This document shows positions 1 through 9,902 of a DNA stretch of 64,000 nt, one piece after another. Within the stretch, counting starts at the first letter, position 1, and every line of letters starts with the position of its first letter. The translations under genes were made by a program, and so were the position numbers. Origin of the DNA: Austropuccinia psidii (lineage: Eukaryota > Basidiomycota > Pucciniomycetes > Pucciniales > Sphaerophragmiaceae); the NCBI GenBank assembly GCA_023105745.1, contig JALGQZ010000014.1, forward strand, positions 8,737,888 to 8,801,887, in the 5' to 3' direction. The notes below the pieces were generated by a model, which was not told the DNA's origin, did not search any database, and saw nothing but the letters and a program-made list of their open reading frames with translations.

Positions 1-1
1 T

Positions 2-3000
2 CATTTCATACTTGGGAATGACTACTTATCAATCTATGGTATAGATATCTCCAACCAAAAAGACAGATATTTTACCATAGGAGATAACAAAAGACAAAAG
101 TTTGGATTCTTAAATAACAAAAAACAAATCACAGTTATTAAGAATGAAGAAAAAATTCCAGAAAAGGAACTTTTTACATCTGAACAGCTCAAAGAGGCAG
201 AATTCAATCAAGAATTAACAGAAAAAATGAAAGAAAAATTGATTGACCTCTTATTTAAGTATAAAAAAGCCTTTGCAACTGACAAAGAGCCACTAGGTGC
301 CATAATTGGACACGAAGTGGATATAATTCTTAATGTAGAAAAACCTTACCCACCTTTATTAAGAAGACCTGCTTATCCAGCCAGTCCAAGGGCTAGAGAA
401 GCCTTAGAGGTGCACATTAAAGAATTAATGGACCTTGGAGTATTAAGAAAGGTTGGACATAATGAACAAGTAGAGGTTACTACACCTGTCATTATAACTT
501 GGCATAATGGAAAATCAAGGATGGTAGGAGACTTCAGAGCCCTGAATACCTATACCATTCCAGACAGATATCCAATACCCAGAATCCATGAGACATTGAC
601 GCAATTGTCACAAGCTAAGTTCATCACAGCTATGGATGCTCTTAAGGGTTTTCATCAAAATGTCTTAACAGACAATGCCAAGAAACTACTAAGAATAATA
701 GTCCATTGTGGAATTTTTGAATACTTAAGAATGCCATTTGGAATAAAAAATGCACCTTCCCATTATCAAAGAATGATGAATACCATATTCCCTGAAGAAT
801 TATCAGAAGGATGGTTGATTATCTATATTTATGATATCATAGTTTGCTCAGACACTTGGGAAAATCACCTTACAAGACTAGAAAGGGTACTGCAAAAAAT
901 AGTCCAAGTGAATATGAAAATTTCCTTGAAAAAATGTCATTTTGCATATAGTGAATTAAAGGCACTAGGACATGTAGTATCTGGCCGTAGTCTAGGCATA
1001 GACAAAAATAAAGTAGCAGCAGTACTACTTAAACCAATGCCTCAAACCAAAAAAGAAATGCAATCATTTCTAGGATTTGCTGGTTACTATAGACAGCATA
1101 TAAAGGACTTTGCAAAGATTGCTAAATCCTTGTATAAGCTATGTGACCAACAAACAGTCTATGAGATGACAGAAGAAAGAGTCAAGGCATATGAAGAATT
1201 GAAAAATTCCTTAACAAATGCCCCATTTCTTCTGATTCCAGATTGGAAACTACCCTTCAAACTGTACATTGATGCTTGTGGAGAAGGACTAGGTGCTGCA
1301 CTTCACCAAACACAAATTATCAATGATAAACCAGTGGAAGGACCAATTTGTTTCATTTCAAGGCAGATAAAGCCAACAGAAGCAAGGTATGGAGCAAGCC
1401 AAATGGAATGCTTATGCCTAGTGTGGGCTTTAGAAAAACTGCATTATTATTTGGATGGCACAGTATTTGATGTAATCACAGACTGTAATGCTGTGAAATC
1501 ACTATTAAATATGAATACTCCAAAAAGACATATGCTGAGATGGCAAATTGCTATCCAAGAATATAGAGGAAATATGACTATTGTACATAAATCTGGAAAT
1601 ATTCATAAAAATGCAGATGGTCTTAGCAGATGGGCTTTAGCAAATACCCCTGACAATCCAGCATGGGTACCACAAGAAGAGCACCATATAGAAGGAATAT
1701 GTGTCACAGACATAGGCACAGAATTCTTTAACCAAGTTAAAGAAAGCTATAAGACAGACAAAAATTGTCATATCTTAAGCCAACTTCTAATGAAAGACTG
1801 CAAAGATCCATCACTTTCATCAAAACTAGATGAAATATGGAAAAAGGCATATGATGAAGGAAGATTCCACCTCCTTGATGTAATCCTTTACCATAGAACA
1901 AAACACACATGTGTTATGGCCTTGACAGATAGAACACTAATAAACACTATTTTACATGAGTGTCATGATAATGTTGCATCTGGACATCTCTCAGAAGATA
2001 GGACACTAGAGAGGGTGAAAACCTGCTCTTGGTGGCCAAATTGGAAGAAAGATGTTGCAGAGTACTGCCAAACCTGTGACAGATGTCAAAAAGCCAACAG
2101 AGCCACAGGAAAGAAATTTGGAATGATGATCCAAATCAAAGAACCAAAATCCCCATGGGAAATAGTTCATATGGATTGGGTAACAGCACTACCTCCAGGA
2201 GGAGACAGGAGCTATAATGCATGTCTAGTGTTAGTTGACAGGTACAGTAAAACTCCCATGTTCTTACCATGTCATAAAGATGACACAGCTATGGATACAG
2301 CCATAATGATATGGAATAAAGTCATTAGCCACACAGGCTCATTCCAAAATATTATAAGTGACAGAGACCCAAAGTTCACTTCAGCATTATGGACAAACCT
2401 CCATAACTTATTTGGGACAAAGCTATCATTCTCAACAGCTTACCATCCCCAAACTGATGGTTTAGCAGAAAGAATGATACAGACCTTGGAGGACATGATC
2501 AGAAGATTCTGTGCTTATGGGCTAGAATTCAAAGATTCTGATGGTTTCACCCATGATTGGTGTACACTAATACCAGCACTTGAACTGGCATATAAGACAT
2601 CAATCCATTCTTCTACTGGAAAAACACCAGCAATGCTAGAGAAAGGGTGGAATCCAAGACTTCCTTATGATACCCTCAAAAAAGTACTTAGTGGACATAC
2701 ATCCAACAGCAAGCAGTTTTAAGATAATGCTTGACAAAGCAAGACACCATGCAAACAGATGCATGCAAGACTCTTTCAAATATGCAAAAGAAAGATGGGA
2801 CAAAAGTCATAAACCACCTGACTTCAAAATAGGAGATTTGGTATTAGTATCAACTCTTAACTTTAATAACATAAAAGGACCAAAGAAATTGAAAGATTCC
2901 TTTGCAGGACCATTTATGGTAAAAGCACTTCATGGACCCAATGCTGTACAATTGGAACTTACAGGTGATTTAATGAATAAACACCCAACTTTCCCTGTAA

Positions 3001-3269
3001 GTCTTATAAAACCTTACAGCTCAAGTGACAAGGAATTATTTCCACTAAGAAATAAAGCCCAACTTGAAATTCCCCCTTTGGAAGAAGGAGAAGAAAAAAG
3101 AATTGTAAAAGTCCTTAAAGAAAGAAGGACAAGGAACAAAATAGAAAGAGAATACCTTGTAAGGTATAGAAATCCAACTCAAGAGGATGAATGGCTACTT
3201 GAGAAAGATATAACAAATGCTGATAAGCTACTGAGGAGGTTTAGACATGAAAGAAAACCTAAAGAATAA
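2..3269 (+). pseudogene. pol: Ty3/gypsy chromodomain-type Pol polyprotein (element A1), 5' end outside window
   Basis: The frame is open from base 2, before the first Met at 227. The upstream residues include an [11 protein letters not shown] stretch typical of the end of a retropepsin domain. Numbering from Met-227: RT about 40-300 (first catalytic Asp 137), RNase H about 345-465 (D349, E394, D419, D464), integrase zinc finger H580-x6-H587 and C614-x2-C617, integrase core D650, D712, E748 (D-x35-E). A chromodomain-like C-terminus follows in a second frame (2667-3269, last about 55 residues). Two lesions are visible. The RT box reads YIYD instead of YIDD because codon 830-832 is TAT. Near 2670 an A-rich run shifts the frame by +1, so the first frame ends at 2722 and the tail continues in the 2667 frame. 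Everything else looks intact, so this is a recently dead copy that could make integrase but not active RT. Confidence 0.9.
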
Positions 3270-4494
3270 CAAAATCAAGCATTATTGAGCTTCAGGACTG
3301 ATAAAGTCTAATGAAGAGGTAGGACAGTGGATGATACCCTAATCACACATATCACATTGTGGTACAATCTTTTTTGGTCGTAGGGAATGTGAGCCTTTGA
3401 GATATGACCACATACCCAATAAGGTCACAAAAAAGACTCAGAATAATTATACCTTTAATATAATTATCTTAAAATTACTTAGAACAATTATACATTAAGA
3501 ATAATTACTTAAATATACAAAAAATACCATAAATTGGTACAAAAATTGGTTTAACTTAAAAACCAATGAATCAACATGTAAAATAAATTGAACCATTGGA
3601 TTCCCCATGGAAAAATACACATATAACATTCTTATGGCATATCTGTAAAGTCAATATTTAAGGAATTATAAGGTATAATACCTTAGAAAAACCATAAAAC
3701 CTTATTTATCTCAAGAGCTAATGAAACAAAATGTGAATTAAATTGTACCAGTGGATTTCGCATGAAAATCCACACATAAAACAATTAATAAGCTAATTTC
3801 CAATGTTAATACTTAAGGAATTAACCTGAATATATGCACTTTTTTGGTCAACGCATATATTCAAGGATCATAGCTAATATCTTCTAAACTATACATGATA
3901 GAATGATGAACCAAAAATAAAGTTACCACGTAATTACTGTAAGAACACTGATATGAACTTTATTTTACAAATTATAAACAAGGTTAAAACCTATGATGAA
4001 ATATTGATAAAAATCAACAGAGCTGTTGACCACTTTGTTGTGAAAGTGCTCCAAACTTAAAAAAAAGTATACAGTTGGATTCTACTAGTTCATTCGTGAA
4101 GAATGATGTAATTGTTATTATTAAATTCAGGGTATAACCCCCTGAAATCAAGGTTTGAAGTTTAAAATATTGAATTTCGACAGAAAAGATGAGTTACAAG
4201 AAAAATCATCAAAATTAGAGTGTTGATGATGTAATAAAAAGCTCTTGGCAGCATAATAAGGTTATGTCAGGCTATCAGAATTCACTCTCTGAATTTCTGT
4301 AGCGTGTAAATATTAAAAGTTATTGAGGATCAAAGTTTGAGCTTAATTTGAGCAGTTATGATCACACACTGTAACCTTAATTTAAGTTTAACAGTCTTAA
4401 GAGTGATAAAATTGGTGAATACTATTAGTTTATGATTAAAACTAATAAAATCCACGAAATTTGGGGTTCTGCCAAGCCTCTGATGTCATCAACT

Positions 4495-4518
4495 TTAGAG
4501 TTATAGTGATAACTCTAA
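4495..4518 (+). promoter_or_regulatory. Conserved perfect hairpin in U3 of LTR A
   Basis: A 10-bp perfect stem (TTAGAGTTAT) with a 4-nt AGTG loop. The same hairpin occurs unchanged at 18895-18918 in the second A LTR although surrounding bases differ. It lies about 140 bp upstream of the TATA box. Just upstream is TGATGTCATC here and TGACGTCATC (a perfect CRE/ATF-type palindrome) in the other copy. A regulatory role is inferred. Confidence 0.55.
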
Positions 4519-4657
4519 ATAATGGTGTAATAATGATGTAATATGGTTTGATAATGATGTAATCATCTCCAAACCTTGAAATATTGATCAATTCCAGTGG
4601 ATATGATCAGTACACGTCTACTAGAAGCCTGCTGGACTCTAGGAGGGAGGTATTTAC

Positions 4658-4665
4658 TATAAATA
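4658..4665 (+). promoter_or_regulatory. TATA box of LTR A
   Basis: TATAAATA followed by AGAGCTC, in the same relative place as TATAAACA at 19058-19065 of the second A LTR. The expected transcription start would lie roughly 30 bp downstream, near the pyrimidine-rich segment. Confidence 0.6.
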
Positions 4666-5412
4666 GAGCTCTTTTTACTCTATTTACCCCTCAGACGCTT
4701 CAAAAACATTAAATCAATTAAATAAAAGGTAATTTCTTTATTCTTTATATATAAAACTCTTATATTATCAAATACCAAAGACCATCTTAATATTAATCAC
4801 TATTTTTGTGTGATTATATCAATTCTTTAATTGTTTTTGTCATAAATCTCTCTATAAACTCATTTCCACGTAAAATCAAGAAATTTAGTAAATTTTCTTT
4901 ATTTTTATTGTAACTACAATTTAAAAAAGTTGTATTATTTTCTTTTGGCGTAAAATATCTCAAAATTATTATTTTAAGTGTTAAAAGTAGGTTATTTCAT
5001 CTTATTATAATAATTTCTCTCTTATTATTACTCTTAATAATTCTTAATTAATATAAATAGTATTTATATTAATATATAACTTTAATATTGGTAATATTAT
5101 TGTTATTAATTGTTTTTTATTTATAAAAAACAGTTCTTTACGCCTTTATTATTTGTTGGTAACAATAATAAAGAGCTTTATAATATATTAATTATTTTAT
5201 ATTAATATATTATTTACAATATTATAATTTCATATAATATTAATTATATTATTATATTTATTTAATAATATAATGTTTTTACGCCTTAATAATAATATTT
5301 CTTTATTATTATTATTATTTCAATCTTATTTATTTCAATTATAAGGACATTCAGAGTACAATAAGTAATAAATTAGTAATTTTTACTTATTGTTTCATAG
5401 TCAAACCTTACA

Positions 5413-5700
5413 AAAGAAGACATTCATCAAACAAATTATTCCTTAAAATTAAAAAAAATAAAAAATAAAAAATAAATAAATAAATAAATAAAACCTTACA
5501 TTAAAAAAAATATATATCAATCACCCCCACCATGGCCAATTCACCAGTTTTTTGGATTCTATGGGGAAGAATTCATACAGAAAAGACTAAATTATCACTG
5601 AATATTCAATTTGGAAACCAGAATATAAAGATATCAAAGAAAAAACCCTTTTTGCACTTTAAGGAAACTCACTCAATATTGAAAACCCAAAACTCAAGAA
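5413..5700. other. AT-rich spacer after LTR A
   Basis: Low-complexity A-rich DNA with an (AAATAAAT)n-like run near 5450-5490. An ORF of 60 codons (5532-5714) has no recognisable features. I see no gene here. Confidence 0.4.
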
Positions 5701-5704
5701 TCAG

Positions 5705-5935
5705 TAGGAAGTGACCTCCTGCCTTATCAAAGAGGAAAATCATTTCTTAGCAACAAAAATCACCATTTTCATTCACCAAAACCCAAAGATCACTAGGCAG
5801 TTACCTCCTGCCTCATCAAAGAGGAATATCAACTCTCATCAACTCAAATCAATAATTTCACTCACCAAAAAGAAACAAAAAACTAACCATAAGATCACTA
5901 GGCAGTGACCTCCTGCCTTATCAAAGAGGAATATC
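5705..5935 (+). repeat. Three-unit hairpin-plus-tail repeat (second hairpin family)
   Basis: Three units at about 5706-5740, 5795-5833 and 5900-5935, spaced 90-105 bp. Each has a stem AGGCAG/CTGCCT around a 7-nt loop TGACCTC or TTACCTC, followed by a conserved tail close to TATCAAAGAGGAA. Unit 1 reads AGGAAG on the left arm, so one pair is lost. Units 2 and 3 also share GATCACT just before the stem. The intervening sequence is not conserved. The design (short stem, fixed loop, fixed 3' tail) resembles the array at 9903-11565 but shares no sequence with it. Confidence 0.6.
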
Positions 5936-6006
5936 CAAATTCTTAACCTAAAATTATCATTCAAGACCCATTAAATCAACCCTCAAACCATTTTTTATAA
6001 ATAAAT

Positions 6007-6426
6007 TTGATACTATTCTCAATTCATCTTACCTTAACATCTCAAAATCCACCAAAATCCTACAAAATGGAGTCATGGCCATTACTTGAAGAAAGTCCCT
6101 GGTCAATGGACACAGATATCAGCTGGGTAGAAGAAAAAGAAGTCTGGACCAATTACAATAATTCCCAAGAAGAAAGTGAATATCCTGAATGGTTCTTACA
6201 AACCAAGCCAGAACCCTGCCCAGATATCTCCACAATAATCCTTCCATATATTGAGTTTGAGGATATCTTTCAAAAAGAAAAACCACCATCAGAAATTGTC
6301 ATTTCTCATCCATGGAAAGAATTACCTGGACTCAACCTTACAAAATATGAATTCTTGGAATTACTGACATGGATGGAATTGATTGCAGCCTTGGAGACCC
6401 ATACTGAAATGAAATATTCCACATGA
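6007..6426 (+). CDS. Unrecognised acidic Trp-rich ORF, upstream member of an overlapping pair
   Basis: An open frame of 139 codons from 6007; an in-frame Met at 6067 is an alternative start and gives 119 residues. The product is acidic and Trp-rich near its N-terminus (ESWPLLEESPW, SWVEEKEVW). I recognise no domain. It lies downstream of LTR A and of the 5.7-kb hairpin repeats, so it could be a gag-like or accessory protein of a retroelement; that is inference. Its stop overlaps the start of the next ORF as ATGA. Confidence 0.4.
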   Translation: MILFSIHLTLTSQNPPKSYKMESWPLLEESPWSMDTDISWVEEKEVWTNYNNSQEESEYPEWFLQTKPEPCPDISTIILPYIEFEDIFQKEKPPSEIVISHPWKELPGLNLTKYEFLELLTWMELIAALETHTEMKYST

Positions 6427-6752
6427 ATGAACACTTCAGGAAGTCACTGTTTGGGAGAACCTGGGAATTCCAAGATTGGTTCAACCTCCAGTATTTTGAA
6501 ATTGAAAATGGAAAAACTAGCAAAACCTCAGGAAGTTATATTTTAAAAAAGGCCAAATGGGACTGCCACTGGGAAGAAACCCTTATACCAACAATATTCA
6601 CCCTGAGAGTTGGTGCAACTAAATTGAATACAGAAGAATGGAATTCTTTCTGTCAAGACTACTTGTTTAAAAGCCTAAAAAGAGAGAAATGGAGGGGAGG
6701 AAGAGTTCTCAAAAAAGAACTAGTGAAGAATATACTTGATCAAAGGAGTTAA
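6423..6752 (+). CDS. Unrecognised basic ORF overlapping the previous ORF by 4 nt
   Basis: 109 codons starting at the ATG of an ATGA overlap (6423-6426). The product is Trp- and Lys-rich and ends in a basic segment (KREKWRGGRVLKKELVKN). The two frames together may be one ancestral gag-like protein broken by a frameshift, or a true termination-reinitiation pair. No domain is recognised. Low-complexity A/T DNA follows. Confidence 0.35.
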   Translation: MNEHFRKSLFGRTWEFQDWFNLQYFEIENGKTSKTSGSYILKKAKWDCHWEETLIPTIFTLRVGATKLNTEEWNSFCQDYLFKSLKREKWRGGRVLKKELVKNILDQRS

Positions 6753-6897
6753 TTAGAAGAGATAGCACCTGCTAAATCCTCAATTATTTTCTTAATCATC
6801 CATACCATCTCCATTGATATTATTATTTATTTCTTTAATTTTTTATTTACCTTTTTTTATCTTTCTTCTTTAAAGCTCAATTCTTTTTCATACTAAA

Positions 6898-7052
6898 AAT
6901 AAAAAATAAAAAATAAAATAAAAAATAAAATAAAAAATAAAATAAAAAATAAAATAAAAAATAAAATAAAAAATAAAATAAAAAATAAAATAAAAAATAA
7001 AATAAAAAATAAAATAAAAAATAAAATAAAAAATAAAATAAAAAATAAAATA
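6898..7052. repeat. 12-bp tandem repeat (TAAAATAAAAAA)n
   Basis: About 12-13 units of a 12-bp A/T unit, read from the regular alternation of A4 and A6 runs between single Ts. The unit is a multiple of three, so it produces a meaningless repetitive minus-strand ORF. Confidence 0.85.
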
Positions 7053-7159
7053 AGAAAAGAAAACCAAAATTTTTGAATAAGGTTCAATTCATATAAGCTT
7101 TGAAGGAACAAATAAAACATAAGCTTACCTAATATCAAGGGTTTTGTCTTATAATTCTA

Positions 7160-7245
7160 TTTATTTATCTATTTTATTTTATTTTATTGTTCAAAATAAA
7201 TCAATAAAAAATTTACTTATAATTAAATCTAAAATTCTCAAAAGA

Positions 7246-7278
<33 letters not shown>

Positions 7279-7610
7279 CAACAAAAAAAAAAAAAGAGAT
7301 TCTTAGCTTACTGACCTCCTTTACCTCTATTTAATTGGTTTATTATTTTTCATTTCAATTTATTTTTTATTTTTTTTTACTTCCTATTTTATTTTATTCT
7401 TATTTTATTTTTATTTTTTTTTTTATTTTTTATTTTTTATTTTTATTTTTATTTTTATTCTTTATTTTTTATTCTTTATTCTTTATTCTTTTTTTTTTGA
7501 TTATTTCCACTGACCTCATTTCATTTTAAATTTGATCCTCACTGAAATTAAGTTTTTTATTTTGTTTACTTTATTTTATTTTTATAAATAAAAAATAAAA
7601 AAATATTACT
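7160..7610. repeat. Low-complexity A/T tract
   Basis: Contains (AAT)n at about 7246-7273, poly-A, and a long T-rich run with ATTTT/TTTAT units (7330-7495). No gene seen. Confidence 0.7.
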
Positions 7611-7797
7611 AATAATAGAGATGAAGTAACTGAAGACATAGCCTCTTCATTTCAAGTACAGGAGGCCTAACAAGGCGCTATAATGAGCTAAGTAACAGAA
7701 CTTTAACCAATAGTAACCTAAATAAATAAATAAATAAATAAAAACCTTAATTAAAATAATAAACAAAGTAAAAAATCAGTTCAAAATACAAACTTAC

Positions 7798-8407
7798 CCT
7801 ATGATCTGCTTCACTTAGAAGGGTAAATAACGCGACCCAAATCATTAGGAGGGCAAAGGTAGTAGGGACCCTTGGTATTTTTTTGAACATTTTTTTTAGG
7901 ATGAAGCAAGGATGAGGGGTGAGGATCCAAAAGTCTGGGATCCACCTATCCATTCAAGATGGAATAAAAAGCCGACGCTGCTATGGTTGTAGGCTTGCGA
8001 TGATTAGGGGAGTCATCAGGGGCACTCCAAATATCACCAAGGGCTGGTGGTGATGGGGGAATGTCGGATAAGGGCCGTTGGCAGTAAGCCATTCCCACAC
8101 TGACTTCCTCAACCTGTTGGTTGGAGGAATGCCAAGAACAAGGTCTTCAAGCTCCTTGGTGGTGAATGGTTGGAAAGCGTTGAAAAAGTCGGCAGCAAAG
8201 CCAACATCATGGGAGCTCATTGTTATTCTAAAACAGATATATATACAAAATAATAATAATAAAAAAATCAATAAACAAAGTAATAAAAGATTAACCTCTA
8301 GCAAGAAAGACAAAACATACCAAGGGTGATGGGAGAAATAAAACACAACTATTGGATTGATTGGATGGATGAATAAAAAACCAACGCTGGTCTCTTGATC
8401 CTTTTAT
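7798..8407 (-). pseudogene. Spliced gene-like fragment, unknown product
   Basis: On the minus strand there are canonical splice signals: a donor GTATGT at 8320-8315, an acceptor CTGTTTTAG ending at 8228, another acceptor TTTTCTAG ending at 8408, and a donor GTAAGT starting at 7797. The exon from 8227 opens with ATG at 8220 and encodes about 80 residues beginning MSSHDVGFAADFFNAF, ending at a stop near 7981. Translation beyond that needs a frame change, so the gene is either incompletely modelled or decayed. The upstream exon (8321-8407) would be 5' UTR. I recognise no family. Base composition is more balanced than in the surrounding A/T tracts. Confidence 0.35.
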
Positions 8408-8409
8408 CT

Positions 8410-9480
8410 AGAAAACAATATTCAACGCTTCAACTCGATCCTCATCATGGAATTAACCTAGCGCTCTAAAAAAGGAAAACAAGCATGATCAACCATCAGT
8501 AGCACCGACATCAGTCCATCTACTGTTGGGTGACAAAAGAGAAGAAATAAGAACAAAATTCCTATGTTCACCAAAGTAATGAACCAATCTGCACCCTGAT
8601 AATGAGCTTAACTAGAACTTAACAAAGGAAAGACTTTCAGAGGAGACTTTACTTACGTGACCTGGGATGAACCTTGAACAATAGATAATACTGGTAGGAC
8701 TGCAGATAAACCGCTTATTTGCTGTACTTACATTATTCCACTCTACGCCCAATGCCTGAAGAGGAAGGTGATAAAAATAAAAAAATATAATATATTGAAG
8801 CGATAGGATAGGTACCTGCTGTTGTTAAGATCACATAACGAAAATAAATAAAAAAGAAAAAAAAATGATAAACCTTATGAGGGATGAATAGTGCCACTCC
8901 GATCACAATTGGAACTCAGACACAATTCATCTCACTTCCCTGGAAGTCCATCTAGGATTGAATAAACTACTGGAATCAGAGGCACCAGCAAACAGCTTCA
9001 GTCGATGGAGCAATGGAAGAACAATCTGGCGGCCCGCTCCAGTATGACATTGAGGAAGCTCACTAGATGTGAATGGATGCTTCAGGATATAGGGCTGGAT
9101 GAGAGTTAGTAAGGGGAAGGATTCAACACCATGAAAAATTCTTCATCAGCATCAAATTTCTACAGCTTATCAGGATCCATTTTGAATAACAATGAGCTCT
9201 TGGCGTGCACACTTTGGCTTCAACAAGTATCTCAGCATTGTGTCCAGGGAAACCCAGAAGGCCTTGAAAGATAATTTCAAAGCCACTGTTGAAGCCAGAT
9301 CCAAAACCAACCTTCAATACCAGCACTGGGAGTGGTAAAGCTGGCGAGCAGACTTGGGTAAAACCACAAGGAGCACACGATTCTTCAAAACCTCCAACTT
9401 CGGCCTAAGCTTTCCAATAGTCACTCAACATCAATCAAACCATACTTTGGTGACGGTGTCTCTGGGCACTAAGTCTTACA
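8410..9480. other. Unassigned sequence with decayed gene-like segments
   Basis: More balanced base composition than its neighbours. Possible minus-strand acceptors (TTTTTTAG near 8467-8475) and short minus-strand frames (9123-9326) suggest an eroded gene continuous with 7798-8407. A plus-strand frame at 9354-9611 has no recognisable domain. No firm gene model. Confidence 0.3.
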
Positions 9481-9514
9481 TTTGTCAATTCAGTCACCCA
9501 AATAAAAATACAAA

Positions 9515-9845
9515 GTCCCTAGGTGCTAGATTTAGCACCTCAAACCAGAATGAAACCGACTCAAATGGTATCAAACACTCAGGAGAGTGTTTAAGAGAAT
9601 CTAACAGTTGAAATGACCTGAAACGAACCTAGAAACTTTCATTAGCTTAGAATGAAAGTTGTTCCAATAACTATTCTGACAAAACCTGTTGACCCGAGGC
9701 TATTTTAAGTGAACAAAAGACCTATTAACTGCAGGACAAACCACTCGAAGTGGTTTAAATCACCATAAAGTGTCTCTTAAAGTAAATTAGAGATGGAAGC
9801 AGAACACTCACAGCACACTAGAGGATTCTAAGGACCTCTAGAGTA
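9515..9845 (+). repeat. Cluster of perfect hairpins with unrelated stems
   Basis: Five perfect inverted repeats in about 330 bp: AGGTGCTA/TAGCACCT near 9520, AAACACTC/GAGTGTTT near 9574, AACTTTCATT/AATGAAAGTT near 9636, AAACCACT/AGTGGTTT near 9751, and CTAGAGG/CCTCTAG near 9822. Loops are 3-10 nt. Stems are 7-10 bp and unrelated to each other. The cluster runs directly into the conserved-loop array that begins at 9903, with similar spacing (50-120 bp). Confidence 0.55.
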
Positions 9846-9902
9846 TCCTGAAAAATTGACTGTTCTAAAGAATAATAACAATAATATACAATAAACAAAA
9901 AA

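Larger units (their letters stand above)
3270..5412 (+). mobile_element. 3' untranslated region and LTR of element A1
   Basis: This AT-rich stretch follows pol directly. A purine-rich segment near 3313-3326 could be the polypurine tract. The LTR start is not resolved: 3327 and 3358 are both possible, the latter beginning TGTGGTAC. The right end is clear: the sequence ...AACCTTACA ends at 5412 and recurs at 19811. Bases about 4400-5412 align with about 18800-19811, which supports LTR identity. It holds a TATA box at 4658-4665 and a perfect hairpin at 4495-4518. No coding potential was seen. Confidence 0.7.

Noticed and set aside
2667..2722. Programmed -1 frameshift at the AAAAAAG run
   Set aside because: The downstream frame requires a +1 shift, so a simple indel in a homopolymer explains it better.
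6893..7138. Minus-strand frame with repeating FILF residues
   Set aside because: It is a translation of the 12-bp A/T repeat and has no gene character.
7335..7529. Plus-strand hydrophobic frame suggesting a membrane protein
   Set aside because: It is a translation of a T-rich low-complexity tract.
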